A DNA stretch of 64,000 nucleotides, from contig JAMYHL010000006.1 in assembly GCA_025531455.1 (NCBI GenBank), positions 372,001 through 436,000 of the forward strand. Direction: 5' to 3'. The notes under the pieces were generated by a model. It worked only from the letters and a program-made list of their open reading frames with translations, had not been told where the DNA came from and did not search any database. The position numbers and the translations under genes were made by a program. This document shows, piece by piece, positions 21,639-33,016 of this stretch (its first letter is position 1; each line of letters opens with the position of its first letter). Source of the DNA: Apiotrichum sp. Y4204. Taxonomy: Eukaryota > Basidiomycota > Tremellomycetes > Trichosporonales > Trichosporonaceae.

Positions 21639-22258
21639 ATGAGCAACATCCACGACCGGTTCAAAGACGTGCGGGAGGACAAGACGTCTGCACGCGACTT
21701 TTTCCGTGCGCTCAAGTCGGGTACCAAGGCGAGCGGAATGGGATACAGGGTGTACAATCGCGCGGACGAGGGATCCGCGGGCCGCATGGACGGCGCACAC
21801 ATTGAGCAGCGGGAGAACTGGCGCGGCCAGCTTGGAGAGCGACCCCAGGTGCGTTTTTAGTCAGGACTGAGAACATCTTTAAGTGCTGCCTTGCCAATCC
21901 GCTGACCTCAGTACGACGCGCGCCCCGCGCCTGGACAGCTGCCCACCGTGTCGAACATGTCGGACGTGCAGAATGCGCTCGGCGCCCAGCAGCAGTATGA
22001 CCCCGGGTACGCTGTGGCGGTGCTCCAGGCGTACGTTGTTGGCCAGATGGAGCTCGGCCGCAGCGAGAAGGACATTGTGCCAGACCTCGACGAACTCCAA
22101 CGCCGGGTGAGTGACAAAACGCCACTAAACGTGCCCCACGATTGGCTCTGGCTGACCCCCAGCTGCCGCAGTACATTGATGCATTCCGCTACGTCCGTGA
22201 CATGTACCGCCTCGATGGCAACGCGCCCCCATCTTACGCGCCCCCATCGTACCAGTAG
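21639..22258 (+). CDS. Small conserved-looking protein with C-terminal PPSY motifs
   Basis: Family not recognised. Three exons, 21639-21848, 21912-22106 and 22163-22258, with introns of 63 and 56 nt, all phase 0, give 166 aa. The N-terminal half is hydrophilic and charged (SNIHDRFKDVREDKTSARDFF). The central part contains an amphipathic segment around YDPGYAVAVLQAYVVGQMELGRSEKDI. The extreme C-terminus is APPSYAPPSYQ, two overlapping PPxY motifs of the kind bound by WW domains of Rsp5/Nedd4 ubiquitin ligases. No signal peptide or membrane segment. Codon use and splice continuity support it being real. A role as a ubiquitin-ligase adaptor is inference from the PPxY motifs only. Confidence 0.75.
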
Positions 22259-24803
22259 GCGCCCATCTACGGAATTTCCCGCCCTACCGTCTTGTCAAAT
22301 GGTTGTACACGCTGTATTCCATGAATCATTGTCGCTTTGAGCAGCAGGGCTCCTTATTTGGCTGATGAACTGGGCCTCATTTCGATGGAGTTCGGATTGA
22401 ACGCCTGGGAACGCCGTCCCAAAGCGTGAAAGACGATATAATAGGGGGGTGAGTGAAGCAGGCGCGTCACGATTCACATGACGGAAACTGCGGACCCCAC
22501 ATGTTGATCCTCAAGTCTTGCATTTCATCATTGACATACGATGCCTCTATGAACTGATGCGAAAACAAATTACCGTCCTATATCAATCTGTCCCGTTGCG
22601 GACGCTTGGCCGAAACGATTCGCGGTAATACGGGTGCCGGTTCTGCACGCCTTGCTCTCTGTTGGACCAGATGGGGCACGAGACGCCACTCATGTCTGCT
22701 CATCCGAGAGTCCCCTGTCGAGCCGAAAAGCCACGATATGTGAGGTAAAGCAAGCTTAATCTGATGTCAGGCTGCCTTGTTCGCAATCCGTCATTTGCGG
22801 ACGTTTGGAGCGTGGATCCCCAGAGAATTCCGATAATCTCTGGTTGGTCGGCTCATTCCTCGATGAGCCTGTGACCCGATAATGATCGCCATTCTGCAGA
22901 CGCAAGTGGCACTTTATGATCCCGCAGATCTGGGTCATAATCTACAAATCCCGCTGATTATTCTCGGCTCATGTCCTGGAGCTTGATAGCGGGAACGGCT
23001 GTTTCCAAGCCAAAAGGGGGTGAGGAGTAGATGCTAGGACAGGAACAGCTAGAGCATTAGAGCAGCGCGATCATCGCACTTCCCCCTTCGAGAAGGGCGT
23101 TTGCGTTTCCGCCGCTTGTCCCGCTGTTGTGATATCCGTCCACCATACTTTATCCTGTGCAGGTCGGCTATCCGCTCCCGTAATTTGACAACAGGCAGAT
23201 GATGACGCCAGCAAATTAGAATGTCTCACGATTCGCGCCGCCTCACAAAGCGGCAAGTCGGAAACGCGGAAGCCTCAGCCTGGTCAGATGGCTCAAATGT
23301 CTGGACAGAGAGACCGAGCTTTGGTGCCTACATTCCTTATGTTCTTGTTCCTACCTTGTTCCTACCTCTCTACGGGCCCTGCTCTCTTCCGCCCTCTGCG
23401 GAGCCGCCAGACATGAAGTGTAAGTGCGCTGGCGCCGTCCGCAATCTTCGCACCGGTCTGATGATGTGATGACTGAATCTGACTCTGGATTTAGAACAGG
23501 CAGGCACCGCACCTGATCGACATTACCGATTAGTTTTTGCTGATGTAGATCATTACGTTCTAGGCCTCCGATGCCGACGCCACCAGAACATGCTGTGTTC
23601 ATGTGACTTGTCATTGCAGGAACAGCGCACAGCGTCAGCCAATGGCAAGGGAGTGAATCAGCGGAACAGCGACCGAAGGAATGTCTTGGTGTGTCGCAAC
23701 GTAAAGCCCAAGTGCCACTTGCCATCCCCTGGGAGATCTGATGGTTATCTTTTACCACAGTTCTGGTAAGGGAGAACAGATCAGCCGCAGACCAAGGCGA
23801 ACGATCAACTAACGACAGCCAAAGGGTAAGATTTTGACTTGCCGCGACCTCTGTATTTGAATAAGCTCTGATCAGCTGACGGGAGCCAGAACTTCTAGCA
23901 GCATTTACCCTGTCCAATGTCTCGGCACAAAACAATGGAGGGTGGTTCTGGATTTGCCGAGGCCTACGCCCCTGTCCCATATCCTGTAGTCTATTAAGTC
24001 TAGAAGAAGTAGGCAAAGCGCGCCACAAGCATAAACCTCGGGTCTTCCGGGGTATTCCTGATTCCCCGGGAAGGCAGTCGCGTTCGTTGCGTAAGACGGC
24101 AGGCAATTAAACGAGATGGCTGTGGCATATGGCAGCAGCACACAGCCCAGAGCGCAGCGGGGATCGCCACCCCACCGCTTCCTCACTCTTCTCTGTCTTC
24201 CTGTGGGCTATCGATCGCCAAGTCGATGCCGGTCTAAAATTGCGCGCACAGACAGACGCCCAGGAAGCGCAGATTCTCCGCACAAGGGTAAGTGAGAGGC
24301 GTCGCGAATTGGAGCGCCGGTGGCGCCCAATGTCACACCCAGAGTTTTACGGGCGGCTGTGTCTGGTAAATGTCAGTCACGTAAATTACCGGGCGGTAGA
24401 GGCGGCGATTGCAGCTGTGCGCTCCGCGCCACATAATGTACCCTTCGCGCGGGTGCTGTGCGCAGCGCATCGCGAGCGAGTGATAAGGGACTTTCAAGAA
24501 TAATAATCGGAGCGGGCACTGGGCAAATCTGGCAGTCCTGGAGATCGCTGTGCTGTGTGTTCGCGCTGAGGACCTTCGGAGTATGATGCCTTTGGCGTCG
24601 GGCCAGGTCATCGGGTCTCAGGAGGCTGTGGAACGTGCACAGCGGTTACTACATACTGCTCATCGGGCGTGATCGTCTCCTGTGCGAAGATTGTCTTGCA
24701 GTGCGGGATCCAGAAGGCCAGATTGCGAAAAAGGTTGTAACAGGCATATAAAAGGAGGAGCATTCCCGAAAGAGAGATCCCACACCACTCACAACCCCCA
24801 ACC
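22259..24803. other. 2.5-kb gene-poor spacer
   Basis: Lower GC than the gene-dense parts. Only one ORF (24129-24503, 124 aa) looks even partly protein-like and it has no recognised family. A TATA box for the next gene is at 24747-24755. Confidence 0.4.
24747..24755 (+). promoter_or_regulatory. TATA box
   Basis: TATAAAAGG, 49 bp upstream of the ATG at 24804; a textbook TATA element. Confidence 0.7.
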
Positions 24804-27454
24804 ATGCTCATTCGACTTTACATCTGGCTACTGCTGGTCGCCCAGCTGGTGGCAGCCGACGGCGCCCTCGGCGCGGGCATGAAGAAGGTGTGCGAGAACC
24901 TGGGCCGATACACGTCGTGCAAGACGAGTATCCAGCTCCCCCGCGCCAAAGTGCGCTACGCCAACCAGAAATGGTTCAAGGTCAACAAGTGCAAGACGCG
25001 GTACAAGTTTCCGTTTGGCGGCTGGACATGCGTCCCCGGGACGGACACGGTGTGGGTCAGCGTACCCGTCGGTATTGACATCTCCCTGGCGAAATATGGA
25101 ACGTGCGACGTCCTCAAGAAGCTATTTGGCACCACTGCGTTCCTCGACCTAGCAAACAAGAGTCTGGCCATGTGCAACTGTCTCCCAGAGGTCGGTTGAA
25201 GGAACGACCTTCCGAGTACTGACCAAACAGGTCATGTCGATGCTCGACAAGGACACTTTCAAAGCCATGCTCTCGTCCACCTCGCCGGGCGAGGCGAGTG
25301 GCCCCCTGCTTGCCAAGTTTGGCGACTTTGCCCAGTGCGCTGCCGATAACGGCCTCAACGTCCGCGATAACAAGCCCGAGCTGTCCAAGTCCGACGGCCC
25401 TCTGTCCACTACGCGCAATGCGCTCGTCTTCCAGGCTGCCGAAATTGGTGAGATTACCAAAGCATACATTCACACCTTGCCTAACACCAGACCTTTCTCG
25501 CTACATCGCCTTTGTGGCTGCTCTTACTCCCTGCTTCGTCGGTAACTGCGACCCATCGTACATTAGCGGCTGGTTCCAGACGTACCTCACCGACTCAGAG
25601 GCACTCATGAAGGACCAGCTTATCGGTCTCCTTAAGCCGTGGCAGCAGGCGTTCTCGGGTATCGAGAACAACTTTCAGACTGTGTCGACCTCGGCTGAGA
25701 ACATTGGAAAGAAGATTAACTTGCTTCAAGCCGATGCTGCCAAGATTATTGACGACCTATGCCCCGACATTGATAAGTGCGCAAGCAACACCGTCAAGAG
25801 CTTCAAAAAGCAGGGTGAGCCAAAGGGAAGCCGGACAAAGCTGATGAACAGTGAATGAGGCCCTTGACTTTGGCAAGGAGGCTGCACAGCTGCAGACAAT
25901 TGTCGCCACGACGGTCCAGGACGCCAAGGCTATTGCGACAATTGTGGAAGAGGCGATCAAGGCGTTCGAGGCTGTCGGCGATCTCAACATGGCCGATATC
26001 GTGGATGCGGTCGTGAGCGGCAAGTTCCGCAACTTTGAGGATCTGGCGGGCGCACTCAAGGCGGCGCAGAAGCTTCCGACCATCATCGACGACATCCAGA
26101 CAAAGCTCCCGCAACTGAACAAGATCGTGGTGGATATCCAGCAGAAGGGTCCAGCGTTCGTCAACTCGCTCCAGGGCGTGTTCACGGACAACTGGCTCGG
26201 CGACTTTGAGGGCGACGCTGCCACGGCCGATAAGATGAAGGCGGGGATCTACGAGCTGCAGCAGAAGATGTTTGACATTGTGCCCCAGGCCAACGAGCTC
26301 TGGAACTCGATTTCCTTCCTGGGCAACGCTATCGGGTCCGTCGCGACAGGCAAGATCGGTGCAGTCAACGTCCGTGTCGCTTCCTACCGCCGCTGGACAC
26401 AGGGCTGGTTCGTCAACGCCTGCCTCACCACCGGCTGGATTGAGTTCAACATGCTGGGCTTTACGGCAAAGACAAAGTACCCCAAAGTGAGTAACATTCA
26501 AACATGAGGCCCTTCTGACCCCAGTTTTACCGCTGCAAGCAGAACTACAATGTCCCCTTCCCGAACCACCACATCCCGTATATCCGCATCGAGCTTCCCG
26601 AAGACTCCCCGCTGCTCAAGATGAACGGCAACAACGACGCGGCAAAGACGAGCATTTCGTGGAACGGTGTTCGCCCCGGCTCAGGCCCCACCGCTGCTGC
26701 AACGAGCCCCAGTGCGAGCGACACCCCAACCTCATCGTCAATTGAGCCCTCCTCTTCGTCCACCGAACCCTCCTCTCCCTCCATCGAGCCCTCTCCGCCC
26801 CCCAGCGAGCCTTCCCCGCCCCAAAGCCAAATCACCGAGCCGCCCAGCGACCTTCCTTCGACTATCACTTCCCCGCCCGGCGAGGTAGTCACAGCCACGG
26901 CAGTCCGCAGACGCTGGGTGCCGTTCGGAAAGCGTCAGGCAGACGGTGGCGACCTCGACCTGATTCCCCCAGACCCTACCATTTCAGAGAAGTGGGACGC
27001 GCCGACCGACGCAGTAGCAGATGAGGCTGCCGCCTCTGCCTCCGTCACTGCTGCCGCTTCTGCTGAGGCTACTGTCGCATACGTGTCTGCCGACGGCACA
27101 ACGAAGCAGATCGCTACGAAGGTGACTGAACAGCCGACGGCGACCGAGGTCGAGCCCGCGCCCCCGCAAGCTGAACCGACCCAAGTGCCGGAGAAGGAGT
27201 TTGGCATGTTTGATGAGCTCGCCGTCGACACCTCATCGCAGGACGTTATCACGCAGTGGGAGGACGTCAAGCCTCTCGATATCGATATGTCGGAGCCGAC
27301 ATCCGTGGCGGACAGCGGCAGTGGCAGCGGCAATGGTGCGGCCGGCGGCGGCAACGGCGGCGGAGGCGGAAAGAAGAGCTCGCAGTCCCGCGCCGCTGTG
27401 GTCAGCTTGATTAGTATCATGGGCGGCATGGCGTTTGTCTTTGTCATGCCTTGA
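24804..27454 (+). CDS. Large secreted, probably GPI-anchored protein
   Basis: Unrecognised family. Five exons: 24804-25190, 25231-25447, 25491-25814, 25852-26486 and 26525-27454. Introns are only 40, 43, 37 and 38 nt and all joins keep frame, giving 830 aa. A signal peptide covers residues 1-18 (LLLVAQLVAADG). The first half (about 20-560) has regularly spaced cysteines and, around 310-480, a long helical stretch rich in Ala, Ile and Lys that looks coiled-coil-like. From about residue 570 a Ser/Thr/Pro/Glu-rich region suggests O-glycosylated wall-spanning sequence. The C-terminus has a Gly/Ser linker then a hydrophobic tail (VSLISIMGGMAFVFVMP), typical of GPI attachment. A surface or wall role is inferred; no catalytic motif seen. 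Confidence 0.78.
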
Positions 27455-28337
27455 GTTTCGAGTTTTATGGTTGTGCAGATTGTTCTGGATTGCGCTCCGT
27501 TTCGTTTCAAAAAATCAGTCATTTCAGATTCCCCCGAGGGCTCCGGTTGTTATAGCTTGTGAATCGATACAGCCATTTAATAATGCACGTACGGTACCCA
27601 ATATGCAAGTATGTGGACCTCCGACCTCATGTTCGTGAGAGGTGCTCTGGCTGTGCAGAGCACTCGGTCTGGTAGCTGATGTTAGCAACATCGAGATAAG
27701 ATCAATCTGAGTCCGGCTACGGCCGTAAGTGCTCCGTCAGGCCACCCACCGACACGGCGACCGAGTTTCGGACCCGTGTGGAGATACCTTAGCTTGGCTA
27801 GTAAGTAATCGATGGTGCCGGCGTATTCGGCGTTCGGCGCCTGTGCCTCCATGTCACCGACACCTCCGGTCGGTTGGCCCCAACCATAGCTCGCAGATGC
27901 GCACGGAGGTTGTACAGTAACGAATGTGTGGTTCTGTCCGTGCTGACTCCCGTTGCTCGAGCTGCTCGACGCGTCCCCGGCATTTGCCACGTGCGCCTTG
28001 CCGAACAACCCCACGACCGCAGATAATGGATCATGGCCATCCATGGCCCATGGCCCATATATCCATATGGACGATGACGCCAAGGCAGCACATGCTTTCA
28101 TGTCAACAATCAAATCGGATTTCGGCATATCGGGGCTGAAACCGGCCCGGCGTCGACCGATAACCACAGTCGGTGTCTAATGTCTGACGACACTGTGCAT
28201 TCCGCTTTCACAAGATCACAAGATGCTCGTGGCGCCCGGTATGGGGACTACATGGGTCGGTGGGCACGAACGAGGCTTTATATAGCGTGTCTCTACCACC
28301 GTCGCTTTCTTCTTGCAACCTCTGATACCAACCGACA
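27455..28337. other. Intergenic
   Basis: No gene supported. A TATA box at 28279-28285 serves the downstream dehydrogenase gene. Confidence 0.4.
28279..28285 (+). promoter_or_regulatory. TATA box of the GCDH gene
   Basis: TATATAG, 53 bp upstream of the ATG at 28338. Confidence 0.55.
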
Positions 28338-29783
28338 ATGCGCCTAACCGCCCTCCGCCCCGCTCTGGCGCCTCTGCGCGCCGCTGGCTCGCGCACTATG
28401 GCGGCAGGCGCCAAGTTTGTCAAATACGACTGGGAGGACCCGCTGCGTATGCAGAGCCTCCTCACGGACGAGGAGCTCGCTATTCAGGAGACGGCGAGGG
28501 CGTACGCGCAGGACAAGCTCGTGCCCCGCGTGCTGGATGGGTGGCGCTCGGTGAGTGTCTGGTGGCTCTCATTGGCCGGAGTTGTAGACCGTTACAGCGC
28601 TGATACTCCTACAGGAGGTGATCGACATCAACATTCTCAGGGAGATGGGTGAGCTTGGTCTCATCGGCCCGACTATCCAGGGCTACGGGTGTGCAGGAAC
28701 CAACTATGTGTCCTATGGTCTCATCATGCGCGAGATTGAGCGGTGAGCGTGGGAGGGCACTGGACAGACACTAATGTCAGCGTGGACTCCGGCTTCCGCT
28801 CAGCCGTGAGCGTTCAGTCCTCGCTCGTCATGTCCGCGATCTACGAGTTTGGCTCGGAGGCTCAGAAGGAGAAGTATCTCCCCGGGCTGGCCAAAGCGGA
28901 CATTCTCGGGTGCTTTGGGCTCACGGAGCCGAACCACGGATCCGACCCGTCGAGCATGGAGACGACGGCGACTAAGACGGCGTCAGGATGGACGATCAAC
29001 GGCGCCAAGACGTGGATCACGAACGCGCCGTACGGCGACTTCTTTATCATTTGGGCGACGACAGTCGAGAACGGCGTGCGCGGAAAGGTCCGCGGCTTCA
29101 TCGTCCCCCGCGACTCGGAGGGTTCGATTGAAACCCCCAAAATCACCAACAAGCTCGCGCTCCGCGGCTCCGTCACTGGCAGTGTGTTCCTCGACAATGT
29201 CAAGATTCCGGCCGACAACGTCCTCCCCAAATCGAACGGCCTCGGCGCACCCTTCTCGTGTCTCAACCACGCGCGATTCGGCATTTCATGGGGCGTCATG
29301 GGCGCGCTGGAGGACTGTATCGATAAAGCGCGCACCTACGCTCTTGAGCGGTGAGTCGGGAGGCTAAGCTCAGAATCTAACCCATAGGCACCAGTTCAAT
29401 CGCCCGCTGGCCTCGTTCCAGTTTGTGCAGAAGAAGCTCGTGGACGCGAGCACGGCCGCGACGTTGGGCCTTCTCGGTGCTCTGCAGCTCGGCCACCAGA
29501 AGGACAAGGGCGAGTGGAACCCGGATATGATCTCTATGATGAAGCGCAACAACTGCGGCAATGCGCTTGCGCACTCGCGAGTCCTGCTGGACATCTTTGG
29601 TGGAAACGCCTGCGCGGACGAGTACGGCGTCGGCCGCCACGAGGCCAATCTCCAGATCTGCAACACCTATGAGGGGACATATGTGAGTGAAAGAGCAGGC
29701 CGGCTGGTGCTGACAGCCCACAGGACATTCACACCCTCATTCTCGGCAAGGCCATGACTGGCATTAGTGCGTTTGCCAACTAG
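28338..29783 (+). CDS. Glutaryl-CoA dehydrogenase, mitochondrial
   Basis: An FAD enzyme of lysine, hydroxylysine and tryptophan breakdown that oxidises and decarboxylates glutaryl-CoA to crotonyl-CoA in the mitochondrial matrix. Five exons: 28338-28550, 28615-28742, 28781-29350, 29388-29682 and 29724-29783. Introns are 64, 38, 37 and 41 nt. The product is 421 aa. The N-terminus ([20 protein letters not shown]) is Arg-rich without acids, as for mitochondrial import. Family landmarks in order: [77 protein letters not shown] and the catalytic glutamate in [17 protein letters not shown]. The match to human GCDH motifs is close over the whole length. Its stop codon lies 89 bp from that of the convergent GH51 gene. 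Confidence 0.95.
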
Positions 29784-29872
29784 TTGTCCGTGCAGTAGAT
29801 GGTAGATGCAGCCTGACGTGATGTACTGAGCAATACACAAACAATATATATCAAAATCTACTACCTCACTAC

Positions 29873-31645
29873 TTACAACGCCGAACCCTCAACGACAATA
29901 AACTGCCACGAGTGCTTGCGCACGAGGTGCTCGCGCTTGGCCCACTCGGCCGCAGAATACTCTGTGACCTCGGGGGTGAGTGTGTCGGGGGCCTCCCATG
30001 TGTTCGCGGCCATCAGGTCATCAGAGTACATCTCGTGGACTGTGACCTTGTTTATGTCGAGACCCGCAAAAGACATGTCCGACGCATCCCAGTCCAGGGT
30101 GGGATGCCGGTTGAGCAATGACACGCGAATCGAAGTACTGCTGCCATCGTGCTTGGCCATCGCAACAAGATCGACGTACTGCGGACGACACACCTGCTGG
30201 ATGAAAACGGGGTACGTGATGCCATCGTAGGCCTCAGGCATCGCTGGTGTGTGGAGCACATGGCCGTCCTTCATCATGTTGGCGAACATCTTCAGCGGGT
30301 AGTAAGTGCACTGGCGGAGAATGCTGTCGTTGCGGGTGAGGATGGGGGCAATGACATTGCACGACTGGGCGATGCACGCGATGCCAATGTGGGCGCTTTG
30401 TCGCACGAGGAGATTGAGCCACGCCACGGTGCCGAGCAGGTCAGTGAAGGTGTACACCTGCGCGAGTCCGTTTTCGACGGTCGCGAGCGTCTGGTCGTAC
30501 ACGTTCCACTCGTCATAGCAGATTTTCACATCTTTGGCGGGAACCCCGCGCAGCGAGTTGTCGATGTTGACGAGGTCGATGAGCGACTTTGTGATTTCAA
30601 TGCCCTTCTCGGCCGCAGCGGGTCCAAACACGTTCTTCTCGTAGTCGTTGCCAGACTGGGTGAGGATTTCGTGGAAAAGCACGCTGTAAAAGTGCAGCGA
30701 GTGCATGTCCACAAACGGGATGACGTGCGCCAGCACCTCGCGGTCCCAGTCCGCCCAGCCCGTCTCGCCGGACGAGATGAGCTTGATGCTGGGGTCGACC
30801 AGCTTGAGGCCGTGCGCCCACTGCTTGCACTTGAGCGCATACTCGTGCGCCGTGAGGTTACCGACCTGCCATGGGCCCCACACTTGGTGTCAGTCGCCTC
30901 CTGGTGTCCTTCCGAGGGGTCACTCACTCTCATTGCCCAGACCCCAGTACTTGACATTGTGCGGCTCGTCGCGACCCGTGTTCTTCCGCCGAAGGTTGGC
31001 CCAGTACGTGTCTCCCGTGCCGTTGCAGTACTCAACCCACGCGAGTCTGTCGCATCAGTGCGTGTCCATCGCATCGCATCTTTCCACTCACGCCTCCTCG
31101 TACGACCCAGTGCCCATGTTAAGACAGAGGTACGGCTCCCATTTGTTGGCGCGGCAGAGGTCGATGAACTCGTCCGTGCCAAACTGGTTCGACTCGGTGG
31201 TGCGCCACGCAAGCTCGATACGCTTCGGGCGGTCGGCAATTGGGCCAATTCCGTCCTGCCAGTGGTAGTTGGAGACGTAGTTGCCGCCAGGCCAGCGCAT
31301 CATCGGGACCGCGAGCTCGCCGTCCGCAGCAAGCACCTTTTGCACGTCCTTGCGCCAGCCAGCCCGGCCGTGCGGCTGTGCCTCGATAAGCTCGGCGGGC
31401 GACGGGTCCGCTGCATCGTCTACAATCCCTCCGTAAATGCAGCGTCCCAAGTGCTCGAGGAAGCCCGCGTACAGGAACGGAGAGACGGGCGTTGCGGACG
31501 GGTCGGCGCGGACTCGCGCGTCGATAACCACCGGGATGCGGGAGAGCGATGGCGCGTGGTCGTGCCCCTTCTTGAAGTTTGCGTAGGTCGACGCGTTCAG
31601 CGTCGCCTGGTACTGCAGGTGGGAGAGCGTGAGATGAGCAGCCAT
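29873..31645 (-). CDS. Alpha-L-arabinofuranosidase, GH51 (intracellular type)
   Basis: Hydrolyses terminal non-reducing alpha-L-arabinofuranosyl residues from arabinan or arabinoxylan oligosaccharides. Three exons: 31092-31645, 30928-31046 and 29873-30882, with two 45-nt introns. Joins read [16 protein letters not shown] and WGLGNEMWGPWQ. The product is 560 aa. GH51 hallmarks: [32 protein letters not shown], the acid/base Glu224 in GLGNEMWGPW and the nucleophile Glu349 in ICYDEWNVY. There is no signal peptide ([10 protein letters not shown] start), so it should act inside the cell on imported oligosaccharides, unlike secreted fungal GH51 enzymes; this form resembles bacterial intracellular GH51. 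It is divergent from a sugar transporter gene 1.4 kb away, consistent with co-regulation (inference). Confidence 0.94.
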
Positions 31646-33016
31646 TGTAAGTGTGGATAGGGCAGTAAGTAGAGATGAAAGGTGGAATATAAGTACCTGG
31701 AACTGTTGTGTGGATCAGACGACAAGGTCGATGATTGGCGACCCCGAGAGTGAAGTTGCGGACGATGGTGAGCGCTCATGGAGCATGAGCTTTGACAAGA
31801 GACCCAAGATGTTCAAGGTCCGTCATGAGTTGTGAGACGGCGCGAACGGGAATATTGATGGTCTGCAAATTGTCAGAAACGACCGTTGCCAATGGCGGAT
31901 ATCTGATCTCTTGGCTGCGACAGCTATTGTGTATCATGTGGTTTGGGGGCCAAGTCTAGTCACCGCGGGCTCTCCATAAACTCGGCCACCACCAACGACA
32001 CCGTCGCGGAAGTTCCCACCCGTGGAGCCACCAACGCCGTTACGACTCCATTGTGGGGATGGTGGGGTGACTTTTATCTACTACCTCGTGGCACTTAACC
32101 CGCGGCCAGACCGCGGCCAGCTTGAGATACAGCCTCTCGGAGTACGGGATGTGGTGGTTCCCTCTCGGAACTTGTGGCTGCTGGAATCAAGTCCCCACAG
32201 TGCAGGCGTGCCACCACTACACTGTGACTGCCCTGACGGGCACGTCGGAGGCACTTGGCATCGTTTAGCATTGCGTCACGCCCGTCATCCGACTGCATCG
32301 GGTTTGCTCTTCCCCATTGTACTCTTCACCATGTCTGGACGTCCTGCCGCTGCGCTGACCTTGCTGACCACTTTCTAACAATGCCCAGAGCCTATCAGAT
32401 GTTACAACGGCACACCACCTGAGACGACCAACCGCAAATCGGGTCGCAGCCTCAGCCCCAATACTGACTTCTAACTTGCGAGTTTCCTTCTCTGACCCGC
32501 CGACATCCACATCCGACATATCCGCGGTCATGTTCACCCACTCGCGATCCGTCGTCTGTGTTGTTGCCTGTCGTCTGTTGTTGCTCCGGTTCTCTCAGAA
32601 CATTCCCGTTCGTGCCGTCACTTGCCGGAGGTGATTGCAGCTGGCCGGATCCTAGAATCTCACACGAACACATGGGTTTGCAACGAGCGACCGGGATTCC
32701 CGTTCGATGCGCGCGGTTTTGGCGTTTGATACGCGGCTCGAGGTGACATTCCCGTTCGCCCGGATATCAGTGACACTTTGCGGGAAGTAGATTGGCGACG
32801 ATTTGCGACGCGCGTGTCGATGTGGGGCTGCGACTTGGCCGGACATGGCCACCATTTGTTGTTATTCTCCTTGGGCAGGTATGTCGCATGACCTAGGTAT
32901 GTCATGTTGCCGTACCTCGACATATTGCCTCAAGGTCATGAAGGTGAAGGCCGGTAAGATATATAGTTGTGAGGGACAACTGTGATTTGTGGTCCCCCAC
33001 CTCTGTCTCCTCCACG
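31646..33016. other. Divergent promoter region, GH51 and sugar transporter
   Basis: No ORF with coding character. A TATA box for the transporter is at 32960-32966. Pyrimidine-rich stretches around 32480-32620 could be promoter elements. Confidence 0.4.
32960..32966 (+). promoter_or_regulatory. TATA box of the sugar transporter
   Basis: TATATAG, 51 bp upstream of the ATG at 33017. Confidence 0.6.

Noticed and set aside
24129..24503. 124-aa plus-strand ORF, helical-looking C-terminal half
   Set aside because: Only weak coding character and no family match. It cannot be excluded as a small orphan gene; RNA-seq would decide.
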